A stretch of 64,000 nucleotides of DNA from an uncultured Faecalibacterium sp. (GTDB taxonomy: Bacteria > Bacillota > Clostridia > Oscillospirales > Ruminococcaceae). The DNA lies in the NCBI GenBank assembly GCA_944386015.1, contig CALWZK010000003.1:21080-85079 (forward strand). The letters are read 5' to 3'. The notes below the pieces were generated by a model. That model had not been told where the DNA came from. It did not search any database and saw only the letters and a program-made list of their open reading frames with translations. The position numbers and the translations under genes are program-made. This document shows, in pieces, positions 20,801 to 29,526 of the stretch; position 1 is the stretch's first letter; every line of letters begins with the position of its first letter.

Positions 20801-20828
20801 TTCTTCCTGCATAGATTTATGCTATACT
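20801..20828 (+). promoter_or_regulatory. Extended -10 promoter for the desulfurase-thiI operon
   Basis: TATACT preceded by TGC (extended -10), with a weak TTCTTC 16 bases upstream. It lies about 40 bases before the desulfurase start. Confidence 0.55.
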
Positions 20829-20866
20829 TATAAAATAGGAATTCTTGACAGAAAGCAGGTAATTTG

Positions 20867-22018
20867 ATGCGCACAGATCCTTCGCTGCATTATCTGGACA
20901 ACGCAGCCACCACCCTGGTGGACCCTGCGGTGGCCGATGTAATCCACACCGCCATGCTGGAACACTGGGCAAACCCTTCCTCCCTCTACCGGCCGGGGGC
21001 CGAGAGCGAGGCCGCCATGAACCATGCCCGGGCCCAGCTGGCCCGCACCGTGGGCTGCAAGGCCAAAGAGTTCTATTTCACCTCCTGCGGCAGCGAGGGC
21101 AACAACCTGGCCCTGCTGGGCGGCGCCCTCACCAAGACCTACGGCAAAAAGATTGTCTGCTCCGGCTTCGAGCACCCCAGCGTCCGGCGGCCTTTGGAGC
21201 AGCTGGCCTCCAGCGGCTGGCAGGTGGTGTTTGTGCCCCCCGAGGCCGACGGCAGCTTTGATGTGGACCGGATGCTGAATGAGGTGGACCGCTCCACCAT
21301 CCTGGTGGCCTGCATGATGGTGAACAACGAGACCGGCGCCCGGTGCGACGTGGAGCGGCTGGCCCGGGAGGCCAAGAAGATCAACCCCCGGGTGATGGTC
21401 CATGTGGACGGGGTCCAGGCCTGGATGCGGCTGCCGGTGAAACTGGCGGACAGCGGCATCGACAGCTTTACGGTCAGCGGCCACAAAATCCACGCCCCCA
21501 AGGGGGTTGGCGGCCTGTTCCTCACCGACCGGCTGATCCAGAGCTTCAAGGCCCCCTATCTGGGGGGTGAGCAGGAGCGGGAGATCCGCCCCGGCACCGA
21601 GAACCTGCCCTACATCCTGGGGCTGGCCGCCGCCGCCCAGAAACTGGCCCCCACCATGAAACAGCGCACCGCCCAGGTGCAGGCCCTGAACGACCGGCTG
21701 CGGGCAGGGCTGGCCGCCTTCCCCACCGTGGAGATCAACAGCCCGGCGGGGTCGGTGCCCGAGATCCTCAACTTCAGCGAAAACCGGATCAAGAGCGAGA
21801 CCATGCTGTCCTGGCTGTCGGAACAGCAGGTGTATGTGTCGTCGGCGTCGGCCTGCGGCCGGGGCCAGCCCAGCCACACCCTGGCCGCCATGGGCCGCAG
21901 CCCCCGGGCCATCGACACCGCCATCCGGGTTTCCTTCTGCGCCGACAACACCCCCGAGGATGTGGATGCCTTCCTGGAGCGGTTTGAGGCGGGCATGAAG
22001 ACTTTGGCTTCGTTTTAA
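20867..22018 (+). CDS. Cysteine desulfurase (NifS/IscS-like)
   Basis: PLP enzyme that takes sulfur from cysteine as an enzyme persulfide. It has 383 residues. YLDNAATT opens the protein, the PLP lysine is Lys207 in SGHKIHAPKG, RPGTENLPYILG is the substrate-arginine block, and the persulfide cysteine is Cys330 in SACGRG. The short catalytic loop suggests class I. Its position directly before thiI points to sulfur delivery for tRNA thiolation and perhaps thiamine; a general Fe-S role is possible too. The ATG at 20867 is preferred over a TTG one codon upstream. Confidence 0.93.
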   Translation: MRTDPSLHYLDNAATTLVDPAVADVIHTAMLEHWANPSSLYRPGAESEAAMNHARAQLARTVGCKAKEFYFTSCGSEGNNLALLGGALTKTYGKKIVCSGFEHPSVRRPLEQLASSGWQVVFVPPEADGSFDVDRMLNEVDRSTILVACMMVNNETGARCDVERLAREAKKINPRVMVHVDGVQAWMRLPVKLADSGIDSFTVSGHKIHAPKGVGGLFLTDRLIQSFKAPYLGGEQEREIRPGTENLPYILGLAAAAQKLAPTMKQRTAQVQALNDRLRAGLAAFPTVEINSPAGSVPEILNFSENRIKSETMLSWLSEQQVYVSSASACGRGQPSHTLAAMGRSPRAIDTAIRVSFCADNTPEDVDAFLERFEAGMKTLASF

Positions 22019-22089
22019 GGAAACAGGCCGGTCCGGCTTTTGGCCGGGTCGGCCCTTGCTTTGACAATTTGGAATACAGGAGAATGTAT

Positions 22090-23289
22090 ATGCAGGAAGT
22101 TATCATTGGCTATCAGGGGGAGATGTCCCTCAAGGGCCTCAACCGGAACCAGTTTGAGTCGGCGTTGATGAAAATTCTGCGCTACCGGCTGAAGGATGCC
22201 GGCCGGTTCAACGTCTGGTGCGGGCAGTCCACCTTTTACATGGAGCCGGAAGACGAGGACGTGGATCTGGACCTGGCCTTCGAGCGGGTGAGCAAGGTGT
22301 TCGGCCTGGCCGCCGTCAGCCGCAGCGCCGTCTGCGAAAAGGATTTTGACGCCATCTGCCGCACCGCCGAGGCCTATCTGGGGGACACCCTGCGCCAGGT
22401 GCGCACCTTCAAGGTGGAGGCCCGCCGGGCCGACAAGACCTTCCCCATGGACAGCCCCGCCCTGATGCGGGAGCTGGGGGCCTATCTGCTGGAGCATCAT
22501 CCCCGGCTGAAGGTGGATGTCCATCACCCCGACTGCAAGGTGATTGTGGAAATCCGGGACAAGGGCGCCTATGTCCACGGCCCCAAGACCCCCGGCGAAG
22601 GCGGCCTGCCGGTGGGCACCAGCGGCAGGGCCCTGAATCTGCTGTCGGGCGGCATTGACAGCCCGGTGGCAGCCTACCGGATGGCCAAGCGGGGCCTGGC
22701 ATTGGATCACATCCACTTCGCCTCGCCCCCCTATACCTCTGAGCGGGCCCGCCGCAAGGTGATTGCCCTGGCCCAGCGCACCAGCGTCTATACCGGCAGC
22801 TGCAACCTGTTTGTGGTACCCTATACCCGGCCCCAGGAGTACATCCGGGACAACGCCCCCGCCATGCTGTTCACCGTCCTGATGCGGCGCAGCATGATGC
22901 GGATTGCCAGCCAGATCGCCCAGCGCCAGGGCTGCGGCGCCCTGATCACAGGCGAGAGCCTGGCCCAGGTGGCCAGCCAGACCGTCTATGCCCTCCGCTG
23001 CACCGACGCCGCCCAGGATCTGCCGGTGCTGCGGCCCCTGATCGGCATGGACAAGACCGAGATTGTGGAGACGGCCCGCCACATCGGCACCTTTGAAACC
23101 AGCATCCTGCCCTATGAGGACTGCTGCACCATCTTCACCCCGCCCCACCCCAAGCTGCGCCCCACCCTGGAAGAGGTGCTGGAGGCCGAGGCAGCCATGC
23201 CTGACCTGCGGGGCCTGGAGGCTGAGGCAGCCGAGCAGACCGAGCGGCTGCGGATCCGGATCAACGACGAGATGGAACTGGAAGACTGA
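22090..23289 (+). CDS. thiI: tRNA 4-thiouridine synthetase ThiI
   Basis: ThiI adenylates U8 of tRNA and transfers sulfur supplied by a desulfurase. It has 399 residues. An N-terminal ferredoxin-like and THUMP region covers about residues 1-165, with RRADKTFPMDSP typical of THUMP. The PP-loop ATPase motif is LSGGIDSPVA near residue 186 and ITGESLAQVASQT follows. No C-terminal rhodanese domain is present, as in most Firmicutes. The ATG at 22090 has AGGAG seven bases upstream; the ATG two codons earlier is too close to that site. Confidence 0.95.
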   Translation: MQEVIIGYQGEMSLKGLNRNQFESALMKILRYRLKDAGRFNVWCGQSTFYMEPEDEDVDLDLAFERVSKVFGLAAVSRSAVCEKDFDAICRTAEAYLGDTLRQVRTFKVEARRADKTFPMDSPALMRELGAYLLEHHPRLKVDVHHPDCKVIVEIRDKGAYVHGPKTPGEGGLPVGTSGRALNLLSGGIDSPVAAYRMAKRGLALDHIHFASPPYTSERARRKVIALAQRTSVYTGSCNLFVVPYTRPQEYIRDNAPAMLFTVLMRRSMMRIASQIAQRQGCGALITGESLAQVASQTVYALRCTDAAQDLPVLRPLIGMDKTEIVETARHIGTFETSILPYEDCCTIFTPPHPKLRPTLEEVLEAEAAMPDLRGLEAEAAEQTERLRIRINDEMELED

Positions 23290-23304
23290 GGGGAGGCCGG
23301 GAAG

Positions 23305-24621
23305 ATGACGGCGGAAATCATCAGCGTGGGCACCGAGCTGCTGCTCGGCAATATCCTGAATACCAATGCCCAGTTCCTCAGCCGGGAACTGGCTGAGCTG
23401 GGGATCACGGTCCAGCGCCAGAGCACCATCGGGGACAACCACGACCGCCTGGCCGACTGGGTGAGAGAGGCCCGGGACCGCTGCGATCTGCTGGTGTTCA
23501 CCGGCGGGCTGGGGCCCACCGACGACGATCTGACCAAGGAGACGGTGGCGGCCTGCTATGGGGACAGTCTGGTCTTTGACCCCGAAGAGTGGGAGAAGAT
23601 TGTGGATTACTTCACCCGGATGGGCCGCCAGACCACCCCCAACAACCGCAAGCAGGCCATGGTGCCGGTCCACGGGGAGAAGATCCCCAACGCCCACGGC
23701 ACCGCCCCGGGGGCCTGGTTTGAAAAGGACGGCCGGTGCGCCGTCCTGATGCCGGGGGTGCCCGCCGAGATGAAGGCCATGTGGACCGAACAGGTCCGGC
23801 CCCGGCTGCTGGCGAGACAGAACTGCACCCTCCACTCCCTGACCCTGCGGGTGCTGGGGGGCGAGAGCGAAATCGAATACCGGGTGCGGGCCCTGCTGCA
23901 GAACCCGAACCCCACCGCCGCCATCTACTGCAAGACCGGCGAGAGCGAGATTCGGATCACCGCCCGGGCCGCCAGCGACCAGGACGGGGAGGCCATGTGC
24001 CGGGCGTATGCCAAAAAGTTCTATGATATTCTTGGGGACGCGGTGTATGATGAAGATGTACCCGGTCTGGCCTACACGGTGATCCACACCCTGAAGGCCC
24101 AGGAAAAGACCCTGGCCACTGCGGAAAGCTGCACCGGCGGGCTGATCGCCCAGCAGCTGACGTCGGTGCCGGGGGCCAGCAACGTCTTTGGCTTTGGCTT
24201 TGTGACCTATTGGGAGCAGGCCAAGAGCAAGCTGCTGGGGGTGGACCCGGGGGTCATTGCACAGTACAACGTGGTGTCGGGGCCGGTGGCGGCCCAGATG
24301 GCCCGGGGCGCAAAAGAAGTGTCCGGGGCAGATCTGGCCATCTCGGTCACCGGCCTGGCCGGCCCGGGGGGCGGCGACGCAGTCCGCCCGGTGGGCACCG
24401 TCTACATCGGCGGCGCCATGGGGGACAAGGTCTGGGTGGAGAAATTCCACTATGTCCGCCTGGGCCGGGAGAATGTCCGGGCCCGGGCAGCCCATGCGGC
24501 GCTGGAGCTGGCGCTGCGGCTGCTCCAGGGCAAGACCCCCGCGGGCTGCTGCTCCCTGGCAGCGGCGGACTGCTGCAATCCCCAGGCCCTCGACGCACTG
24601 GACCGGGCGCTGATCTTATAA
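23305..24621 (+). CDS. cinA: CinA, nicotinamide-nucleotide amidohydrolase/competence-damage protein
   Basis: A 438-residue two-domain protein. The N-terminal MoCF-like (COG1058) domain carries EIISVGTELLLG and FTGGLGPTDDD. A KH-like linker follows at about residues 185-255. The C-terminal PncC domain, which deamidates NMN, has the active-site block AESCTGG at 273-279 (Ser275), then VTGLAGPGGG. A Cys-rich ending (AGCCSLAAADCC) is unusual. It is 15 bases after thiI. Roles in NAD recycling and in competence are known for the family; which applies here cannot be told. Confidence 0.95.
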   Translation: MTAEIISVGTELLLGNILNTNAQFLSRELAELGITVQRQSTIGDNHDRLADWVREARDRCDLLVFTGGLGPTDDDLTKETVAACYGDSLVFDPEEWEKIVDYFTRMGRQTTPNNRKQAMVPVHGEKIPNAHGTAPGAWFEKDGRCAVLMPGVPAEMKAMWTEQVRPRLLARQNCTLHSLTLRVLGGESEIEYRVRALLQNPNPTAAIYCKTGESEIRITARAASDQDGEAMCRAYAKKFYDILGDAVYDEDVPGLAYTVIHTLKAQEKTLATAESCTGGLIAQQLTSVPGASNVFGFGFVTYWEQAKSKLLGVDPGVIAQYNVVSGPVAAQMARGAKEVSGADLAISVTGLAGPGGGDAVRPVGTVYIGGAMGDKVWVEKFHYVRLGRENVRARAAHAALELALRLLQGKTPAGCCSLAAADCCNPQALDALDRALIL

Positions 24622-24695
24622 GGCCCATCTGAATTTTTTCTGCCGCTGACAAGGCATCCAGATGTGCCTTGGAACGCGACAGGAGGAATGCGACG

Positions 24696-25613
24696 ATGGA
24701 TGCAGCAAATGAAAGCTGGGTGCTGCGGTTCTTTGGGGTGCAGGAGGCAGAGGTCTGCCGGACGGCTTCCGGCCTGGCGGGCCGCTATGGCCTGACCCAG
24801 GTGGAAAGCCGGTCCCAGGGGGCCGAGACCCTGCTGGCCCTCACCGCCCCGGCCCAGGCCCTGCACAAGGCGGAGGAACGGCTCCGCCGGACCTTCCGGG
24901 CGGGGCTGTACGGGATGGGGGAGCAGACCCTGGCCGACTGTACCGCCCAGGCCCTGGTGAAGAACGACCGGCTGCTGGCCTGCGGGGACCCGCTGGCCCT
25001 GGACCTGCTGGCCCCCCGGCTGGAAGGCCGGGCCGGCATCGACCAGGTCTTTGACTTTGGGGCGGGCAGCTGCAAGGACCCCGACACCTGTGCCCGGATT
25101 GAGGCTTTGGCTGCCCAAAAGGCCAAAGGCAGGGCGGACAACCCCGCCGACAACCTGCTGCGCCGCCTGCGGGCGGTGCTCCGGGTGACGAGGGCGGATC
25201 TGGCCGCCGGGGCCCTGGAAGCGGAAGGCCGGACCCTGGTGGCGGTGGCCGGGCGAAAGGGAAGCTGGCTGTATCTGGCCGGCCCCTCGGACAACCCCGC
25301 CCTCTGGCTGCTGGATCTGATCCGCCGGGCCGCCGACGGCAGCCCCCAGGCCCCTGAGGTCCGGTTTGTCCGCCGGGGCCGGAAGGCGGGGCTGAGGGTT
25401 GACTCGGCCCAGGCCGGGGAAGAACCGGTGCTGCCGGCGGCCCGGCGCCGCTGGCCGGTGCGTCTGGCCCTGGTGCTGGGGGTGGTGGCCCTGGCGGGGC
25501 TGGCAGCAGCCCTGCGGTTCACCGACGGAAACCTGGCCGCCCTGCCGGGTATGGTTCAGAGCATGCTGGAAGGCAGCCAGCTGCCGGCCCATTCGGGGGC
25601 AGCGCTGCTGTAA
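24696..25613 (+). CDS. Degenerate CinA-like protein with C-terminal membrane anchor
   Basis: I do not recognise this 305-residue protein as a named family, but its layout follows the second half of the preceding CinA. A KH-like region (about residues 30-75) runs into LYGMGEQTLADCTAQALVKN, which lines up with the VYDEDVPGL...TLKAQ stretch of CinA. The ESCTGG catalytic block is replaced by CGDPLAL at 96-102, and ADLAAGALEAEG...GSWLYLAG matches ADLAISVTGLAG...GTVYIGG. A single transmembrane segment at about 251-274 ends the protein. AGGAGG precedes the ATG at 24696. Homology is inferred by eye, and no catalytic function is expected. Confidence 0.6.
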   Translation: MDAANESWVLRFFGVQEAEVCRTASGLAGRYGLTQVESRSQGAETLLALTAPAQALHKAEERLRRTFRAGLYGMGEQTLADCTAQALVKNDRLLACGDPLALDLLAPRLEGRAGIDQVFDFGAGSCKDPDTCARIEALAAQKAKGRADNPADNLLRRLRAVLRVTRADLAAGALEAEGRTLVAVAGRKGSWLYLAGPSDNPALWLLDLIRRAADGSPQAPEVRFVRRGRKAGLRVDSAQAGEEPVLPAARRRWPVRLALVLGVVALAGLAAALRFTDGNLAALPGMVQSMLEGSQLPAHSGAALL

Positions 25614-25620
25614 ACAATCA

Positions 25621-25653
25621 AAAAAGCGCCTGCGAAAGCAGGCGCTTTTTTTG
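25621..25653. terminator. Bidirectional terminator between the CinA-like gene and trkH
   Basis: AAAAAAGCGCCTGC / GCAGGCGCTTTTTT with a GAAA loop; the A and T tracts serve both converging genes. Confidence 0.92.
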
Positions 25654-25667
25654 CTGTGTTTTTGTTT

Positions 25668-27110
25668 TTAGAATTTTCTCCAGGTCTCGGGGCTGAACAG
25701 CAGCAGCATGGGGAACAGCTCCAGGCGGCCCGCCAGCATATCAAAGGTCAGCACCAGCTTGGAAAAGCCGGAGTAAATGCCGAAGTTGGCGGTGGGGCCC
25801 ACCCCTTCCAGGCCGGGGCCGATGTTGTTGAAGGTGGCCGCCACGGCGGTGAAGTTGGTAGTCATGGTCTGGCCGTCCAGGCTGACCAGCAGCACCGACA
25901 CGGTGAAGATGATGACATAGGCCGCCACGAACACATTGATGGACCGGAGGGTCTCGTGGCCGATGGGCTTGCCGTCCACCCGCACCGGGGTGACGGCGTT
26001 GGGGTGGAGGGTCTGCTGGATCTCCTTGCGGATGCTCTTGGCCAGCACCACCAGGCGGCTGATCTTCATGCCGCCGCCGGTGCTGCCGGCGCAGGCGCCG
26101 ATGAACATCAAAGTCACCAGGATGCTCTTGGCGAAGGGGGGCCACAGGTCATAGTTGCAGGTGGTGAAGCCGGTGGTGGTGATGATGGAGCCCACCTGGA
26201 AGGCGGCCTGCTGGACGGCGGTCAGGAAGTTGGGGAACAGGTCCCGGATGTTCCAGCTCACCAGGGCGATGGCCGCTGCAATCACCAGCAGATACCAGCG
26301 GACCTCCTCGATGGAGAACGCCTTTTTGAATTTCCGGCGGGTCAGATAGAAGTAGGCGCTGAAGTTGACGCCGAACAGGATCATAAAGACGGTGACCACC
26401 ACCTGGATGTACACCGAATAGCTGGCCATGCTGTCGTTCCGCACCCCGAAGCCGCCGGTGCCGGCGGTGCCGAAAGTGATCAGCAGGGTGTCCATCAGGG
26501 GGCAGCCCCCCGCCAGCATAAAGAGAATCTGGAGGATGGTCATCCCCAGATAGATGGTGTAGAGGATTTTGGCGGTGGCCTGGACTGAGGGCACCATCTT
26601 TTCCACCTGGGGGCCGGGGCTTTCGGCCTTCATCAGGTTGACATGGCTGCCGCCGGTGAGGGGCATGACCGCCAGCAGGAACACCAGGATGCCCATGCCG
26701 CCGATCCAGTGGGTAAAACTGCGCCAGAACAGGATGCCCATGGGCAGGCTCTCCACATCGGCCAGCACCGACGCGCCGGTGGTGGTGAAGCCCGACACTG
26801 TCTCAAACAGGGCGGAAATGGGGTCGGGGATGGCCCCCGACAGCACAAATGGCACCGCCCCCATGACGCTGATCACAACCCAGGTGAGGGCGGCGGTGAC
26901 GCAGCTTTCCCGCATATAGATGATGTCGCGGCGGGGCTTGATGCAGGTGAGGATCAGCCCGATGATGAAGCACAGGGCCACTGTGAACAGGAACACCCAC
27001 AGCACCGCCCATTCCCCGTAGATGGCGCTGACCAGGGCAGGCAGGCAGAGCAGGCCCCCCTCACACAGCAGGATATAGCCCAGCAGCCGGAATACAATGG
27101 CATAGTTCAT
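25668..27110 (-). CDS. trkH: TrkH/KtrB family potassium channel subunit
   Basis: Membrane pore of a K+ uptake system. It has 480 residues and about ten hydrophobic segments arranged as four M1-P-M2 repeats. Filter-like turns are seen in TTTGASVL (near 110), GTAGTGGFGVRND (near 220), TTTGFTTCNYDLW (near 315) and FNNIGPGLEGVG (near 430). FIGACAGSTGGGMKISRL is the usual post-filter block. Its start overlaps the end of trkA by four bases, so the two are translationally coupled and form one transporter. Confidence 0.95.
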   Translation of the reverse strand: MNYAIVFRLLGYILLCEGGLLCLPALVSAIYGEWAVLWVFLFTVALCFIIGLILTCIKPRRDIIYMRESCVTAALTWVVISVMGAVPFVLSGAIPDPISALFETVSGFTTTGASVLADVESLPMGILFWRSFTHWIGGMGILVFLLAVMPLTGGSHVNLMKAESPGPQVEKMVPSVQATAKILYTIYLGMTILQILFMLAGGCPLMDTLLITFGTAGTGGFGVRNDSMASYSVYIQVVVTVFMILFGVNFSAYFYLTRRKFKKAFSIEEVRWYLLVIAAAIALVSWNIRDLFPNFLTAVQQAAFQVGSIITTTGFTTCNYDLWPPFAKSILVTLMFIGACAGSTGGGMKISRLVVLAKSIRKEIQQTLHPNAVTPVRVDGKPIGHETLRSINVFVAAYVIIFTVSVLLVSLDGQTMTTNFTAVAATFNNIGPGLEGVGPTANFGIYSGFSKLVLTFDMLAGRLELFPMLLLFSPETWRKF

Positions 27111-28483
27111 CGGCGTGCGCTCCCTTGTCCTGCCACGATATCCCGCAGGTCATGGAGGCCGTGCTGCAGGGTGACCACAATCACCGTATCCCCCAGCTGG
27201 ATGGTGTCGCCGCCGCGGGGGATGATGATCTGGTCCCCGCGGGTGATGCAGCACAGCAGCAGGTTGGGCTTCAGGTGCAGCTCGCTCAGGGGGATGCCGG
27301 TGGCGGGGCTGACCTCGTGGACGGTGAATTCCAGCGCCTCCACCCGGTCGTCCAGGATGCGGTAGAGGGTCTTGATGTTGCTGCCGGCCTCGTTCTGCAG
27401 CGCGCGGACGTACTGGACGATGAAGTCGCAGGTCATGTACTTGGGGTAGATGACGCTGCCCAGGTCGAAGCTGTCCAGAATCTCGTCGAACTCCAGCCGG
27501 TTGATCTTGGTCACGCGCTTGGCCTGGGAGTGGTTGCTGGCGAACAGGGACAACAGGATGTTCTCCTCGTCCATGTTGGTCAGGGCCACAAAGGCTTCGG
27601 CCGAGCCCAGCCCCTCGCTGAGCAGGAAGCTGCGGTTGGAGCCGTCCTCGCACAGGACCTGGGCTTCGGGCAGTTCCTCGGCCAGGTAGTCGCAGCGGGC
27701 CAGGTCCCGCTCGATGATCCGCACCTTGATCTTGTTTTCCAGCAGGTACTGGCTGAGGTAGAAGGCGATGGCCCCGCCGCCCACGATCATGGCGTTTTTG
27801 ACCGGCGCGGTGGGGATGCCCAGCTTGCGGAAGAACTGCTGGGCCTTGTCCGGGGTGGCCAGGAAGGTGACCAGGTCCCCGCTGCGCAGCACAAAGCTGC
27901 CGTCCGGGATGGTGACGGTCTTGCCACGCTCCACCGCGCACACCAGGATGTCGCACCCCATGCGGGCGGGGATGTCCCGGATGGGCAGCCCGTCCAGCCC
28001 GTGGGCCTGGGTCAGGGCAAACTTGATCAGCTGCACCCGCCCGCCGGCAAAGGTGTCGATCTTGGAAGCGCCGGGGAACCGCAGCAGCCGGGAGATCTCG
28101 GTGGCGGCGGTCATCTCGGGGTTGATGATGGCCGAAATGCCGGTCTGCTGGCGGATAAAGTCCAGCTCGTGGCTGTAGGACGGGTTGCGCACCCGGGCGA
28201 TGGTGTGGCGGCTGCCCGCCTTTTTGGCAAACATGCAGCACAGCAGGTTCAGCTCGTCCGAGCCGGTGATGGCGATGAACACATCGTTGTCCTCGATGCC
28301 GGCCTCGGACAGGGTGGCGATGGAGGAGCCGTTGCCCACCACGCCCAGCACGTCGTAGGACTGGACAATCTGCTCCACCCGGGCCTTGTTGGTATCGATG
28401 ACCGTTACGCTGTGGCCTTCCTCGCTGAGCTGGCGGGCGAGGGCTGTGCCCACTTTGCCGCCGCCCACAAGTATGATTTTCAT
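27107..28483 (-). CDS. trkA: Trk potassium uptake regulatory subunit TrkA
   Basis: A cytoplasmic 458-residue protein that gates TrkH in response to nucleotides. It is built of two tandem RCK modules, each with a Rossmann domain and a TrkA-C domain. The first nucleotide-binding turn is VGGGKVGTALA (near residue 6) and the second is VGGGAIAFYLS (near 236). The C-terminal TrkA-C halves include IRDIPARMGCDILVCAVERG and ISPATG-like segments. It is upstream of trkH in the operon. Confidence 0.95.
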   Translation of the reverse strand: MKIILVGGGKVGTALARQLSEEGHSVTVIDTNKARVEQIVQSYDVLGVVGNGSSIATLSEAGIEDNDVFIAITGSDELNLLCCMFAKKAGSRHTIARVRNPSYSHELDFIRQQTGISAIINPEMTAATEISRLLRFPGASKIDTFAGGRVQLIKFALTQAHGLDGLPIRDIPARMGCDILVCAVERGKTVTIPDGSFVLRSGDLVTFLATPDKAQQFFRKLGIPTAPVKNAMIVGGGAIAFYLSQYLLENKIKVRIIERDLARCDYLAEELPEAQVLCEDGSNRSFLLSEGLGSAEAFVALTNMDEENILLSLFASNHSQAKRVTKINRLEFDEILDSFDLGSVIYPKYMTCDFIVQYVRALQNEAGSNIKTLYRILDDRVEALEFTVHEVSPATGIPLSELHLKPNLLLCCITRGDQIIIPRGGDTIQLGDTVIVVTLQHGLHDLRDIVAGQGSARR

Positions 28484-28561
28484 GGATTCATCATCCTTTC
28501 CAGTGATAGAAAAAACCGGGAGACCTGCGCCGCCCGGCCCGATATTTGAGATACAAACTTT

Positions 28562-28590
28562 ATTCTAACACAAATCCGGGAAAAGGTCTA
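28562..28590 (-). promoter_or_regulatory. Possible promoter for trkAH
   Basis: On the minus strand TAGACC and TAGAAT with a 17-base spacer, about 80 bases upstream of trkA. Confidence 0.4.
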
Positions 28591-28649
28591 TACTTCGCCG
28601 CAAATGAAACATTCCCCGCCGAGGGGCAGGGGATGCAGTGCATGAAAAC

Positions 28650-29384
28650 TTAGAAGGGCCGGTAGAAGAACCAGCGGTTGCTGCAGCAGCAGTTGCACAG
28701 CAGGTTGAGCAGGATCATGGACCAGCACCACCGCATGATGCCGCCGCCGGCGCTGGAGTAGGTGGTCTGGGTCCGGTAGGTCTGGCCCGGGTTCTGCAGC
28801 CGGTTCAGGTGGCTGCGGTACTCGGTATTGCCCGGCTCCATCTGGACCGCCCGGCGGGCATCCTGCAGGGCGTCGATGCTGCGGCCCAGGCCCTGGTTGG
28901 CCAGGCTGGACAGATAATACCACCGGGCGGTGCGGTCCCGCTGGGAGTCCAGTACCCGGCGGGCCTCGGCGTAGCGGCCGTTGACAATGAAATTGCGGGC
29001 CGCCTGGATCTCGGCGGGGTCGCTGCCCGAGCTGCTGGGGCCCTGCTGCTGGGTGTAGCCGCCATAGCCAAACCCAAAGCCGAAAGGGTCAAACCCATAG
29101 AAGCCCCCGTCAAAGCCGCCCTGCTGGTAACCGCCCTGCTGATAACTCTGCTGGCTGTAGCTGCCGTAGCCCTGCTGGCTGTAGCCGCCGGCAGTCTGGG
29201 GGCCGGTGTCCCCCTTCATGATGGCGTCATAGGCGGCCTGGACTTCCTTGAAGTGTTCTTCCGCAGTGGGATCGTCGGGGTTCAGGTCGGGATGCCAGCG
29301 CTTGCACTTGGCGCGGTAGGCCTTTTTGATCTCTTCCTCGCTGGCACCCCGCTGGATGCCAAGAACTTCATAGGGATCTTTCAT
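28650..29384 (-). CDS. J-domain (DnaJ-like) protein with Gly/Gln/Tyr linker and hydrophobic Cys-rich tail
   Basis: A 244-residue co-chaperone-like protein, not the full DnaJ. The J-domain occupies residues 1-60 with the HPD motif at 31-33, so it should stimulate an Hsp70 ATPase. Residues about 62-118 are a low-complexity Gly/Tyr/Gln/Ser/Phe stretch. Two TPR-like helical pairs follow at about 125-205 ([14 protein letters not shown]...[20 protein letters not shown]). The end is a hydrophobic segment rich in Cys (LLCNCCCS). No zinc-finger domain is present. The tail suggests membrane attachment. It has its own promoter. Confidence 0.85.
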   Translation of the reverse strand: MKDPYEVLGIQRGASEEEIKKAYRAKCKRWHPDLNPDDPTAEEHFKEVQAAYDAIMKGDTGPQTAGGYSQQGYGSYSQQSYQQGGYQQGGFDGGFYGFDPFGFGFGYGGYTQQQGPSSSGSDPAEIQAARNFIVNGRYAEARRVLDSQRDRTARWYYLSSLANQGLGRSIDALQDARRAVQMEPGNTEYRSHLNRLQNPGQTYRTQTTYSSAGGGIMRWCWSMILLNLLCNCCCSNRWFFYRPF

Positions 29385-29476
29385 CGGATTATTCCCTCAC
29401 AACTCTCTATTGGTACACGGAGCGCTGCCCGCCCTGTAGCGGGCCCGGCTCCTGCAAATGCTTCAGAATCTGATCT

Positions 29477-29505
29477 ATTTTAGCGTAAACAGGCTCAAAA
29501 AGCAA
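29477..29505 (-). promoter_or_regulatory. Sigma-A promoter for the J-domain gene
   Basis: On the minus strand TTGCTT and TAAAAT are 17 bases apart, about 90 bases upstream of the start. Confidence 0.6.
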
Positions 29506-29526
29506 GCCCCCGGCCCTGGTACAGGC

